A stretch of 64,000 nt of DNA, from assembly GCF_900114315.1 (NCBI RefSeq), contig NZ_FOSQ01000011.1, positions 119,429 through 183,428 on the forward strand, written 5' to 3'. The position numbers and the translations under genes are program-made. Source of the DNA: Falsiroseomonas stagni DSM 19981 (GTDB taxonomy: Bacteria; Pseudomonadota; Alphaproteobacteria; Acetobacterales; Acetobacteraceae). This document shows, in pieces, positions 18,034 to 25,911 of the stretch (its first letter is position 1; every line of letters starts with the position of its first letter). The notes below the pieces were generated by a model. It searched no databases, was not told where the DNA came from, and saw only the letters and a list, made by a program, of their open reading frames with translations.

Positions 18034-19146
18034 ATGGAGGCCGATGTCACCGTCATCGGCGGTGGGCTGGTGGGGTCCTGCATGGCCTATGGCCTGGCGC
18101 GCCTCGGCGCGCGCGTGCTGGTGCTGGATGAGGGTGACGTGGCCCGCCGCGCCTCCCGCGCCAATTTCGCGCTGGTCTGGGTGCAGTCCAAGGGCATGGG
18201 CATGCCGCAATATTCGGCCTGGTCCCACGGATCCTCCGAACGCTGGGCGGATTTCGCGGCCCTGCTGGCGGAGGAGACGGGGATCGACGTGGTGCACCAG
18301 CGCCCCGGCGGCTTCGCGCTGTGCCTCTCTGACGATGAAATGGAGGCGCGCACGCGCTTCATCCAGCGCCTCCAGGCCCAGCCCGGCGCCCCGCGGATCC
18401 CCTATGAGGTGCTGGACCACGCCGGCGTGAAGCGGATGCTGCCGGATATCGGGCCGGACGTGGTGGGCGCGATCTATTCGCCGGCCGACGGGCATGTGAA
18501 CTCCCTGAAGCTGTTCCGCGCGCTGCATGTCGCGAACGGCAAGCGCGGCGTCGCCTATCGTCCCGAATGCGTCGTCGATGCCATCGAGTCCCGCGATGGC
18601 GGCTTCCGCATCCGCGGCAACTGGGGCGAGGCCCGCAGCGCGCGCATCGTGCTGGCGGCCGGCCTCGGCAATGCGCGGCTGGCGCCGATGGTCGGGCTGG
18701 ATGCGCCGGTCATCCCTTCCAAGGGCCAGGTGCTCATCACGGAAAAGGTCGCGCCCTTCCTGCACTACCCCATGGGCACCATCCGCCAGACCGACGAGGG
18801 CGGCGTGATGATGGGCGACAGCCAGGAGGATGCGGGCTTCGACACCGTGGTGACGAACCCCGTCATCTCTGTCATGGCGGAACGCGCCATGCGCAGTTTT
18901 CCCCTGTTGCGTGACCTCAATGTCGTCCGCACCTGGTCGGCGTCGCGGGTCATGTCGCCGGATGGCTTCCCGATCTATGCGCAGTCGCGGACCGCGCCCG
19001 GCGCCTTCGTCGTCACCTGCCATTCCGGCGTCACGCTCGCCGCCGCCCATGCGCTGACCCTTGCGCCGCAGGTGCAGGCCGGCGCCCTGGCGGATGAGCT
19101 TTCCTGTTTCAGCGGCGCGAGGTTCCATGTTCCGCAGGCTGCCTGA
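18034..19146 (+). CDS. FAD-dependent amine oxidase/dehydrogenase, catalytic (HcnC/DadA-like) subunit
   Basis: A 370-residue DAO-fold flavoprotein. The FAD motif VTVIGGGLVGSCMAYGLARLG is at the extreme N-terminus, and a second FAD contact, PDGFPIYAQSRTAPGAFVVT, lies near the C-terminus. It is the size of the HcnC, OoxB and hydroxyproline-dehydrogenase beta subunits. AGGGGG lies 9 nt before the ATG at 18034; an upstream ATG at 18001 is less likely. The next gene starts inside its last 20 bp. With the two following genes it forms a complex oxidising a C-N bond of an imino or D-amino acid, passing electrons to the respiratory chain; the substrate is unknown. Confidence 0.88.
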   Translation: MEADVTVIGGGLVGSCMAYGLARLGARVLVLDEGDVARRASRANFALVWVQSKGMGMPQYSAWSHGSSERWADFAALLAEETGIDVVHQRPGGFALCLSDDEMEARTRFIQRLQAQPGAPRIPYEVLDHAGVKRMLPDIGPDVVGAIYSPADGHVNSLKLFRALHVANGKRGVAYRPECVVDAIESRDGGFRIRGNWGEARSARIVLAAGLGNARLAPMVGLDAPVIPSKGQVLITEKVAPFLHYPMGTIRQTDEGGVMMGDSQEDAGFDTVVTNPVISVMAERAMRSFPLLRDLNVVRTWSASRVMSPDGFPIYAQSRTAPGAFVVTCHSGVTLAAAHALTLAPQVQAGALADELSCFSGARFHVPQAA

Positions 19147-19426
19147 CCATAACGCGGAGACGATCCGCTTCACCTTCGATGGCGCGCCCCTGGCGGCGCG
19201 GCGCGGCGATACCGTCGCCGCCGCGCTGCTGGCCAACGGCATCGCGACCTGCCGCGCCACGCCAGCGAAGGGCACAGCGCGCGGGCCCTATTGCCTGATG
19301 GGCGTCTGCTTCGAATGCCTTGTCACCATCGACGGCACCGGCAACCGCCAGGGCTGCCTGGTGGCGCTGGAGGAGGGGATGCGCATCGAAACCCAGGCCG
19401 GCGCACGGCGCGCGGTGGCGCCATGA
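19127..19426 (+). CDS. small [2Fe-2S] subunit (HcnA-like)
   Basis: A 99-residue ferredoxin-like subunit. The cluster motif is PYCLMGVCFECLVTIDG followed by NRQGCLV, so the ligand Cys pattern C-x4-C-x2-C...C is present, as in HcnA and in the N-terminal domain of SoxA. It overlaps the catalytic subunit by 20 bp and the next gene by 4 bp (ATGA). It shuttles electrons between the two flavoproteins. Confidence 0.88.
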   Translation: MFRRLPDHNAETIRFTFDGAPLAARRGDTVAAALLANGIATCRATPAKGTARGPYCLMGVCFECLVTIDGTGNRQGCLVALEEGMRIETQAGARRAVAP

Positions 19427-20886
19427 ACCGCATCGACGCCGCCGCCGCCCTCGCCCCCCGCTACGACCTGGTGGTGATAGGCGCCGGTCCCGCCGGGCAA
19501 TCCGCCGCCATCACGGCCGCGGCGCTCGGCATCACGACGCTGGTGGTGGATGAGAACCTGGCGCCGGGTGGGCAGATCCATCGCGGCATCACCACGACGC
19601 CGGTGACGGACCGCGCCGTGCTGGGCGAGGATTACTGGCGCGGCCTGCCGATCGCGGAGCGGTTCCTGGCGAGCGGCGCGGACTACGCGCCCGCGGCCAA
19701 GCTGTTCAGCCTGCTGCCCTCGGGTGACGAGCCCGGTCGCCATGCGGAGATCGAGCTCGGCGTGTCCATCGCCGGCCAGGCGCGGCCGGTCTTCGCGGGC
19801 CAGGTCATCGTCGCGACGGGCGCCATGGAACGCCCCTTCCCCATCCCCGGCTGGACGCTGCCCGGGGTGCTGACGGCGGGCGCCGCGCAGATCGCGCTGA
19901 AGGCGCATGGGCTGGTGCCGGAAGGGCGCGTGGTGCTGGCGGGCACGGGGCCGCTGCTGCTGCTGGTGGCGGCCCAGCTTCGCGCCGCCGGCGCCACCAT
20001 CGCGGCGGTGCTGGATACGACACCCAGCGCCAATCGCGCCGGCGCGGCGCGGCATCTGCTGGACTTCCTGCGCTCCCCCTACCTCGCCAAGGGCCTCGCC
20101 CTGCTGGCCAGGGCGCGCGGCGGGCCGCGGCGCATCGCGGGCGTGACCGCCATGCGGGCGGAGGGCGAGGATCGGCTGCGCGCCGTCACCTTCACCGCAG
20201 GCGGCGGCGAACAGCGGATCGAGGCCGATGTGCTGCTGCTGCACCAGGGCGTGGTGCCCAACACCACCATCTCCAACGCCATCGGCTGCGACCACCACTG
20301 GGATCCGCTGCAGTTCTGCTGGGTGCCGAAGCGCGATTCCTGGCTGGCCAGCAGCATCGAGGACGTCGCCATCGCCGGCGATGGCGGCGGCATCGCGGGC
20401 GCCGACTGCGCCGCCGAAAGCGGGACGCTGGCCGCCATCGGCGCCGCGCATCGCCTGGGCCGGATCGACCAGGCGACGCGCGATGCGATGGCGGCCCCCG
20501 TGCGCGCGGCACTGGAAAAACTCGGCCGCGGGCGCGCCTTCCTCGATGCGCTCTACCGCCCGGCGGAGGGCTTCCGCATCCCCGCCGGCAACGACACCAT
20601 CATCTGCCGCTGCGAGGAGATCACGGCCGGCCAGGTGCGGGACGCCGTGGCGGGCGGCGCCACCGGCCCGAACCAGCTCAAGGCGTTTCTCCGCTGCGGC
20701 ATGGGCCCGTGCCAGGGGCGCCTCTGCAACCTCACGGTGACGGAGATCGTGGCGGCGGAGCGCGGCATCTCGCCGGAACAGGCCGGCACCTATCGCCTGC
20801 GGCCGCCCTTCAAGCCGGTGACGGTGGCGGAGATCGCCTCCCTCCCCCAGACCAACGCCGCGGTGAAGGCGGTGGTGCGCTACTGA
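19423..20886 (+). CDS. FAD/NAD(P)-binding subunit with BFD-type [2Fe-2S] domain (HcnB-like)
   Basis: A 487-residue pyridine-nucleotide-disulfide-fold protein. The FAD motif is DLVVIGAGPAGQSAAITAA, a second dinucleotide fold starts VVLAGTGPLLLLVAAQL, and the C-terminal BFD-like domain carries CRCEE and CGMGPCQGRLC (C-x-C...C-x4-C). This is the architecture of HcnB, OoxA and hydroxyproline-dehydrogenase alpha. It is the third gene of the operon, coupled by ATGA. Confidence 0.9.
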   Translation: MNRIDAAAALAPRYDLVVIGAGPAGQSAAITAAALGITTLVVDENLAPGGQIHRGITTTPVTDRAVLGEDYWRGLPIAERFLASGADYAPAAKLFSLLPSGDEPGRHAEIELGVSIAGQARPVFAGQVIVATGAMERPFPIPGWTLPGVLTAGAAQIALKAHGLVPEGRVVLAGTGPLLLLVAAQLRAAGATIAAVLDTTPSANRAGAARHLLDFLRSPYLAKGLALLARARGGPRRIAGVTAMRAEGEDRLRAVTFTAGGGEQRIEADVLLLHQGVVPNTTISNAIGCDHHWDPLQFCWVPKRDSWLASSIEDVAIAGDGGGIAGADCAAESGTLAAIGAAHRLGRIDQATRDAMAAPVRAALEKLGRGRAFLDALYRPAEGFRIPAGNDTIICRCEEITAGQVRDAVAGGATGPNQLKAFLRCGMGPCQGRLCNLTVTEIVAAERGISPEQAGTYRLRPPFKPVTVAEIASLPQTNAAVKAVVRY

Positions 20887-20902
20887 GGGATCGTCATCCC
20901 TC
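20885..20902. terminator. hairpin over convergent stop codons
   Basis: GAGGGAT-CGTC-ATCCCTC, a perfect 7-bp stem with a 4-nt loop, covers the stops of the dehydrogenase operon and of the convergent metallo-hydrolase. Probably bidirectional; no U-tract. Confidence 0.5.
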
Positions 20903-22480
20903 CAGCGCCCGCCGCAGCCGGTCCAGCAGGCCGGCGCGGGTGGTGTCGTCCGGCGCGCGCTCGATCGCTTCCTCGATGCCCAGCAGCAGGGCGGCGCGGG
21001 CATTGTGCCAGTCCGGCCGGCCGACGCCGGCGGCATCCCCCCGGCGGCCCCGCCCGGGCTGCCTGACGGGGGCCGCGCCGGGTTCCAGCGCGAAGACCTC
21101 ATCCAGCACGGGGCGGATGACGCGGTCGGGGGTGACGATGCCGCGGCCCTCGACCCGCTTCGCCAGGCCCTCGATCGCCTCCTCCTCCCCATGCACCAGG
21201 AAGACGCCGCCGGAGACGGGGGCGCGCGCCTCGATCCAGCGGCCAAGTTCCGGGCCATCGGCATGGCCGGAATAGCCCTGGATGGTGGCGATGCGCGCCT
21301 GCACGCCGAAGCCCTCACCCTGGATGCGCACCCGCGGCGCGCCATCCTGCAATAGCCGGCCGAGCGTGCCGCTGGCCTGGAAGCCGACCAGCGCCACCAG
21401 CGCCCGGGCATCGTCCAGATGCTGCTTGAGGTGATGGCGGATGCGCCCGGCCTCGCACATGCCGCTGCCCGCCAGGACGATGCCGAAGCCCTCCGCGCGG
21501 GCGAGTTCGCGGCTTTCATTGGCGTCCTGCACATGGCGCACCAGGGGCGATGCGAGGGCGTCGCGCATCGCCTCGCCCTCCGTCATCTCCGCCGCGTGGC
21601 GGCTGAACAGCCGCGTGGCGCGGGAAGCAAGCGGGCTGTCGATGTTGATCATCGCGCGCGGCACCTGGCCTTCCTGCATCAGCCGCACCAGGTCGAAGAC
21701 CACTTCCTGCGCGCGTTCCACGGCGAAGGACGGGATCAGCACCGGGCCCTGGCGTTCGGCGGCCCAGCGGACGAGCTTCGCCAGTTCGGCGCGCCGCGCC
21801 TCCGGCGTCACCGTCGGCCGGTCCTCATCGCCATAGGTCGATTCGCAGATCACGTGATCCACGCCGCCAGGCCCCTCCGCGCCGGGTTGCAGGCCGCCCG
21901 CATCCGGGCCGATATCGCCGGACACGATGACGCGCATCGGGCGCGGGCCGGCGAACTCGATCTCGATGGAGGCGGAGCCGAGCATGTGCCCGGCATTCCA
22001 CCAGCGCGCGCGGATGCCCTTGCCCGGTTTCAACCAGGCGCCGGTCTCGATCGGGCTGAAGGCGCCGATCGCGCGTTCGGCGTCGGCCGCGGTGTAGATC
22101 GGCTCCACCGGCGCGGCCTGGAAACGCCGGCGGTTGCGGCGGTTCAGCTGCTCCACCTCCGTCTCCTGGATATGGCCGCTGTCGGGCAGCATGACGGAAC
22201 AGAGGTCGGTGGTGGCGGGCGTCGCGTGGATGCGGCCGCGAAAGCCCTGCTTCACCAGCTTCGGCAGCAGGCCCGAATGGTCGATATGCGCGTGGGTCAG
22301 CAGCACGAAGTCGATTCCCCTGGCGTCGAAGGGGAAGGGTTCGTGGTTCAGCGCCTTCAGCGTCTTGGGGCCCTGGAACATGCCGCAATCCACCAGGAAA
22401 CGCGTGCCGCCATGGTCGAACAGCAGGCAGGACCCTGTGACGGTGCGCGCGGCACCGCAGAAGGCCAGCGAGACAGGCAT
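20894..22480 (-). CDS. beta-CASP metallo-beta-lactamase-fold hydrolase (RNA-processing type)
   Basis: A 528-residue protein with an N-terminal metallo-beta-lactamase domain (metal motif THAHIDH, H63, H65, D67, H68), a central beta-CASP domain and a C-terminal RMMBL-like segment (IQGYSGHADGPELGRWIEAR). This order is that of bacterial CPSF73/TTHA0252-like nucleases, which cut RNA. An added tail of about 80 residues after the RMMBL region is Gly/Arg-rich, then helical. It is divergent from the LOG gene. Confidence 0.9.
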   Translation of the reverse strand: MPVSLAFCGAARTVTGSCLLFDHGGTRFLVDCGMFQGPKTLKALNHEPFPFDARGIDFVLLTHAHIDHSGLLPKLVKQGFRGRIHATPATTDLCSVMLPDSGHIQETEVEQLNRRNRRRFQAAPVEPIYTAADAERAIGAFSPIETGAWLKPGKGIRARWWNAGHMLGSASIEIEFAGPRPMRVIVSGDIGPDAGGLQPGAEGPGGVDHVICESTYGDEDRPTVTPEARRAELAKLVRWAAERQGPVLIPSFAVERAQEVVFDLVRLMQEGQVPRAMINIDSPLASRATRLFSRHAAEMTEGEAMRDALASPLVRHVQDANESRELARAEGFGIVLAGSGMCEAGRIRHHLKQHLDDARALVALVGFQASGTLGRLLQDGAPRVRIQGEGFGVQARIATIQGYSGHADGPELGRWIEARAPVSGGVFLVHGEEEAIEGLAKRVEGRGIVTPDRVIRPVLDEVFALEPGAAPVRQPGRGRRGDAAGVGRPDWHNARAALLLGIEEAIERAPDDTTRAGLLDRLRRALEG

Positions 22481-22557
22481 CGCATCCTCCGTGCCGCCCG
22501 TTTCCCGGCGACTTCCTGGCGCGCATCATGGGCACCGCATGAGGGGGGAGGCAACCG

Positions 22558-23319
22558 ATGCCACGCCGGCCAGCCAGCGGCGCGAAGACGCAGGGCGCCG
22601 CCTATCGCCTGGCGCTGTTCGACCGCGAATTCCTGCTCAGCCCCGCCATGCGCGGCGTGCGGCTGCAGGTGGAATGCACCAAGGCGGATGAGGCGCTGCG
22701 CGCCTGGGGCGTGCGGTCCACCATCGTCGTCTTCGGCGGGTCGAGGGTGCGGGAGAATGGGCCGGGCGACCAGCCGCGCTGGTATGCCGAGGCCCGCGAA
22801 TTCGGCCGCATCGCCAGCGAGCGTGGCGGCGCGCTGCATCCGGTGGCGGGGCTGCGGGACCATGTGATCGCGACGGGCGGCGGACCCGGCATCATGGAAG
22901 CCGCCTGCCGTGGCGCGCATGACGTCGGCGCGCCCGCCATCGGCTTCAACATCCGCCTGCCGCAGGAACAGGCGCCCAACCCCTACACCACGCCGGCGCT
23001 GACCTTCCAGTTCCACTACTTCGCCATCCGCAAGCTGCACCTGGCGATGCGGGCGCGGGCGCTGGTGGTGTTCCCCGGCGGCTTCGGCACGCTGGACGAG
23101 CTGTTCGAACTGCTGACGCTGCGCCAGACGGGACGGCTCGGCCCCGTGCCGATCATCCTGGTGGATGAGGGCTACTGGCGCGGCCTGATCCGGTGGGAGT
23201 CGCTGGAGGAGGCCGGCATGATCGCGCCCGGGGAGCTGGCGCTGCTGCGCTTCGTGGGGGATGCGGCGGAAGCCTGGCAGGCGATCGAGGCGGCGCTGCC
23301 GCTGCACCTGTCACGCTGA
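22558..23319 (+). CDS. LOG-family protein (nucleotide 5'-monophosphate phosphoribohydrolase type)
   Basis: A 253-residue Rossmann-fold protein. It has the two LOG motifs GGGPGIMEA (residues 107-115) and PGGFGTLDE (173-181), the latter binding the phosphate and carrying the catalytic Glu. Family members cleave cytokinin riboside monophosphate or other nucleotides to base and ribose 5-phosphate; older annotations call them lysine decarboxylase, which is wrong. The N-terminal 50 residues before STIVVFGGSRV are longer than in the classic LOG. GGGGGGAGG precedes the ATG. Confidence 0.9.
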   Translation: MPRRPASGAKTQGAAYRLALFDREFLLSPAMRGVRLQVECTKADEALRAWGVRSTIVVFGGSRVRENGPGDQPRWYAEAREFGRIASERGGALHPVAGLRDHVIATGGGPGIMEAACRGAHDVGAPAIGFNIRLPQEQAPNPYTTPALTFQFHYFAIRKLHLAMRARALVVFPGGFGTLDELFELLTLRQTGRLGPVPIILVDEGYWRGLIRWESLEEAGMIAPGELALLRFVGDAAEAWQAIEAALPLHLSR

Positions 23320-23340
23320 GCCCGGCGCCCGCGGAAGAGC

Positions 23341-23373
23341 GGCACCCCGCCCGCGCGACGCGGGCGGGGTGCC
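23341..23373. terminator. 15-bp perfect hairpin terminator
   Basis: A 15-bp GC-rich perfect stem (23341-23355 with 23359-23373) closes on the 3-nt loop CGA. It lies between the convergent LOG gene and the small conserved gene. Likely a bidirectional terminator despite the absence of a U-tract. Confidence 0.75.
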
Positions 23374-23374
23374 G

Positions 23375-23452
23375 GCTCAGCCGAACGGGCCGCTTGCGCG
23401 GCTCAGCCGAACGGGCCGCTTGCGCGGCTCAGCCGAACGGGCCGCTTGCGCG
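23375..23452. repeat. three perfect 26-bp tandem repeats
   Basis: Units 23375-23400, 23401-23426 and 23427-23452 are identical. The unit on the minus strand encodes A-S-G-P-F-G-stop, i.e. the 3' end of the adjacent small gene; the third unit is the real gene end and the other two are downstream copies. Because 26 is not a multiple of three, the copies are not in frame with each other. Confidence 0.95.
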
Positions 23453-23641
23453 GCCACGCATCTGGCTCTCGCGCACGATGCGTTCATGGCCGTCGCGGGA
23501 GTTCTTGACGCGGTATTCCCGGTCCATCTGGTCGTTCGGCAATTGCCGGACGACGGTGTAGGTGCCGGCGGGGGCGGAGCCGTCATAGCGGCCGGGCACG
23601 AATTCGATGGTCTGGCCGACCGTGAAGGTATGGCGTGCCAT
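23429..23641 (-). CDS. small conserved hypothetical protein
   Basis: A 70-residue protein with an SH3-like beta pattern: FTVGQTIEFVPGRYDG, GTYTVVRQLPNDQMDREYRV and KNSRDGHERIVRES. Proteins of this pattern are common single genes in Rhizobiales and Rhodospirillales, but their function is not known. The last six codons and the stop lie in the 26-bp repeat. There is no signal peptide. The region upstream (23642-23935) holds several short inverted repeats, such as GGCCTGGT-TCAG-ACCAGGCC at 23730-23749, and no convincing gene. Confidence 0.75.
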   Translation of the reverse strand: MARHTFTVGQTIEFVPGRYDGSAPAGTYTVVRQLPNDQMDREYRVKNSRDGHERIVRESQMRGRASGPFG

Positions 23642-23851
23642 GGGCTATCCTCGCGGAGCGCGCAGCCCCCGGACAGGCGGGGGCGGAAGGGCTGGCGGTC
23701 CGCGCGCCAGGCGATCCTTCGTCAGAGCGGGCCTGGTTCAGACCAGGCCGGTGTCGGGCCAGGCCCGTATCGGACCAGGCGGGCGGCCAGGACGGGCCGC
23801 GCAGGGGAGCCGTGGCCCCAGGGGCCTGCCAGGGGCCCCTCAAAGCGAAAC

Positions 23852-23874
23852 GGCGGGCGCTCGTCGCGCCCGCC
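23852..23874 (-). terminator. terminator of the cold-shock gene
   Basis: On the minus strand, GGCGGGCGC-GACGA-GCGCCCGCC forms a 9-bp stem followed by GTTTCGCTTT, the nearest thing to an intrinsic terminator in the window, 62 nt beyond the cold-shock stop. Confidence 0.65.
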
Positions 23875-23935
23875 GCCTCAAATGCACCGCAGGGGGCACT
23901 ACCCGGGATGGCCGAGGCCACCCCGGACAGCGACC

Positions 23936-24142
23936 TCAGGCCGCGCGCAGGTTGGTCGCGGAGGTCTTGCCCTCGCGGCCCTGCTGGATCTCGTAGGAGA
24001 GCTTGTCGCCCTCGCGCGGCTCCTGCAGGCCGGAGCGCTGGACGTCGGAGATGTGGAGGAACACGTCCTTGGAGCCGTCATCCGGCTGGATGAAGCCATA
24101 GCCCTTGGTCGCGTTGAACCACTTAACGGTGCCGGTCGCCAT
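23936..24142 (-). CDS. cspA: cold-shock protein
   Basis: A 68-residue CspA-family nucleic-acid chaperone. RNP1 is KGYGFI and RNP2 is VFLHI. The start is chosen at MATGTVKWFN, preceded by GGGGAT; an extended in-frame reading upstream to 24382 is part of the leader. The region 24143-24413 is an untranslated leader and promoter zone with GCTCG-GTAA-CGAGC (24230-24243) able to form a hairpin, as expected for cold-shock mRNA control. The symbol denotes the family, not orthology. Confidence 0.95.
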   Translation of the reverse strand: MATGTVKWFNATKGYGFIQPDDGSKDVFLHISDVQRSGLQEPREGDKLSYEIQQGREGKTSATNLRAA

Positions 24143-24413
24143 GAGGATATCCCCTTCATGTCTGTGTCCCGACGAGCGAACGTCGCCCGCCGGATCGAGC
24201 TTTGAGGGGAAACGAAACCCGGGCTCGGCGCTCGGTAACGAGCAAGGAGAGCAGGCCGAACCAAACAAGGCTGACCCCCAGACTATGGTCTTTTCCAGTC
24301 TCCACCGCAACCCATAACTGCATCGATCGCAAGCTTCGGTGGTCACGCTGCCGCGCTTTCGGCGCGGAAACGGTCGATGCACACGACACGCCCGCGGCGC
24401 CCGCGCATGCGGG

Positions 24414-25622
24414 TCAGGCGTAGCGGACCAGCTTCTCCAGCCACCGCGCGGCGAGTTCCGGCTTCCGGTCCCGCACCGCCCTGTGCCAGCCCCAGAGCGA
24501 CGCCATCAGCATCATGTTGTAGCCCGTGGCCTGCGGCGGCAGGGCACGGGCCCAGCCGATGCGGTCGACCTCCGGCTCGGGCAGGACGTCATGCGTCGCG
24601 TAGAAGCGCCAGCCCGTGCCGATCGGCGCCAGCGCCCAGTTGTCCCACTCGACGATCGTCACGCCACCATTGGCGCCGACCAGGATGTTCCCGCAATGCA
24701 TGTCGTCGTGGAAGACGAACAGCGGCATGGCATCCAGCAGCGCGACGATGTGGTCGAAGCGGCGCGCCAGGATCAGCGCGACATCATCGATCGAATAGGC
24801 CCGCAGCTGCGCCTCCACCCCCGCCGGCAGCGTCCGGGCGATCAGCGCCTTGAGACGGTCGACGAAGACCGGGACGAGGCTCGGCCCCTTGGCCAGGCCC
24901 GGCGGCGGCACCTTCGCCCAGTAGCGGTAGAGAAGTTCGTCATGCGTCGTCATCCAGCGGTCGATCGGCAGCGGCGTGCCGTCGAAGAAGGCCTGGAAGG
25001 TGGAGATGAAGGGCCCGTCCTCCAGCGTGCCGAGATGTCGCGGCGCCATCAGCCAATCCGCGTTCATGTTGGCGAACAGCAGGCCCTCGGCATGGGTGCG
25101 GCGCTTGTCGCGCCTGTCGGACCGCATCACCTTCTCCACCACCTCCACCGCCGCGGCGCCGTCGGCGAAGGTGATGGCGTGACGGAACAGCGCCATGTCG
25201 AACAGCCCCGGCCGCATCCGCGTGGTGGCCAGCGCCGCCACGGGATGCCCGGTCACCCCGCCGAGGAAGGGGGCGAGGCGTTCCATGGCGGGCGTGGCCT
25301 CGAACCGCGCGACGAAGGCGTCCTCCAGCGCCGCACGCTCCGCCGTCTGCCCGGCGATCCATGCCTGGTCAGCGTGGCCGGCCTCGACCAGCAGCTCATA
25401 GGCCAACCGCGCCGTCTTCCAGCGGGAGCCGCCGGACAGTTCCTCCGCCACCGCGACCAGCGGCGCCGCATCGCCCAGGGTTGAGTCGGTCCGGCCTTCT
25501 TCCACCGGGCGGCCCAGCACCGGCGCCAGCCGGGCCGCCGCCGCGGCGCGATCGCCGCCACGCAGCAGGGCCAGCGCCTCGGCCAGCGCGGCATCAAGCC
25601 CATCGCCCAACGTCGTTGTCAT
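24414..25622 (-). CDS. aminoglycoside-phosphotransferase/choline-kinase-like protein
   Basis: A 402-residue protein with a kinase-like C-terminal half. The catalytic loop is HDDMHCGN (H305, D307, N312) and the metal-binding motif is VEWDNWALAP (D327), as in APH/choline kinases. The first 120 residues are helical and repeat-like (alpha-solenoid pattern), not part of the known fold. It is divergent from the galectin-glycosyltransferase gene. A role in phosphorylating a glycan precursor or small molecule is possible; an antibiotic-resistance role is not supported. Confidence 0.75.
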   Translation of the reverse strand: MTTTLGDGLDAALAEALALLRGGDRAAAAARLAPVLGRPVEEGRTDSTLGDAAPLVAVAEELSGGSRWKTARLAYELLVEAGHADQAWIAGQTAERAALEDAFVARFEATPAMERLAPFLGGVTGHPVAALATTRMRPGLFDMALFRHAITFADGAAAVEVVEKVMRSDRRDKRRTHAEGLLFANMNADWLMAPRHLGTLEDGPFISTFQAFFDGTPLPIDRWMTTHDELLYRYWAKVPPPGLAKGPSLVPVFVDRLKALIARTLPAGVEAQLRAYSIDDVALILARRFDHIVALLDAMPLFVFHDDMHCGNILVGANGGVTIVEWDNWALAPIGTGWRFYATHDVLPEPEVDRIGWARALPPQATGYNMMLMASLWGWHRAVRDRKPELAARWLEKLVRYA

Positions 25623-25736
25623 CCCCCGCTTTGCGCCGTGCCGCGGCTGGCTGGAGGCGATGCATCAAGCGGCATGCCGTAGCGTCCCATCCCGGCGCTC
25701 CTGCCATGCCAGGGCGCATTTGTTGATACGGTCTCG

Positions 25737-25760
25737 CGTAAATGTGACACAGTCTTTACG
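25737..25760. promoter_or_regulatory. palindrome in the divergent kinase/glycosyltransferase promoter region
   Basis: CGTAAA-N12-TTTACG, a perfect 6-bp inverted repeat, lies in the 289-bp gap. A TTGATA at 25723-25728 immediately upstream could be a -35 box, though no good -10 follows at 17 bp. Probable operator for this island. Confidence 0.35.
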
Positions 25761-25911
25761 GCCCGCCAAACCGACCCTAGAACGAGTCCGCCGTGCGCAA
25801 CGCCGCGGCACCAGGCGATGCGGCTGTTCGGCATGGGACCTGCCCAGGGGTGACGACTGCAAGATGGAGCCGGCGCTGCGTCGGCGGCGTCCCGATCGAG
25901 GTGGCGGGCGG

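Noticed and set aside
22558..23319. Lysine decarboxylase.
   Set aside because: The GGGPGIMEA and PGGFGTLDE motifs define the LOG phosphoribohydrolase family; the decarboxylase name is a legacy error.
23375..23452. Short direct repeats as a possible CRISPR array.
   Set aside because: The units are contiguous without spacers and belong to a gene end; no cas genes are nearby.
23642..23935. Short frames on both strands in the gap before the cold-shock gene.
   Set aside because: Low-complexity Pro/Arg/Ala translations without ribosome sites; the sequence is explained by inverted repeats and the cold-shock terminator.
24414..25622. Aminoglycoside resistance gene.
   Set aside because: Only the catalytic loop is shared; length, N-terminal domain and glycan-gene context do not match resistance enzymes.
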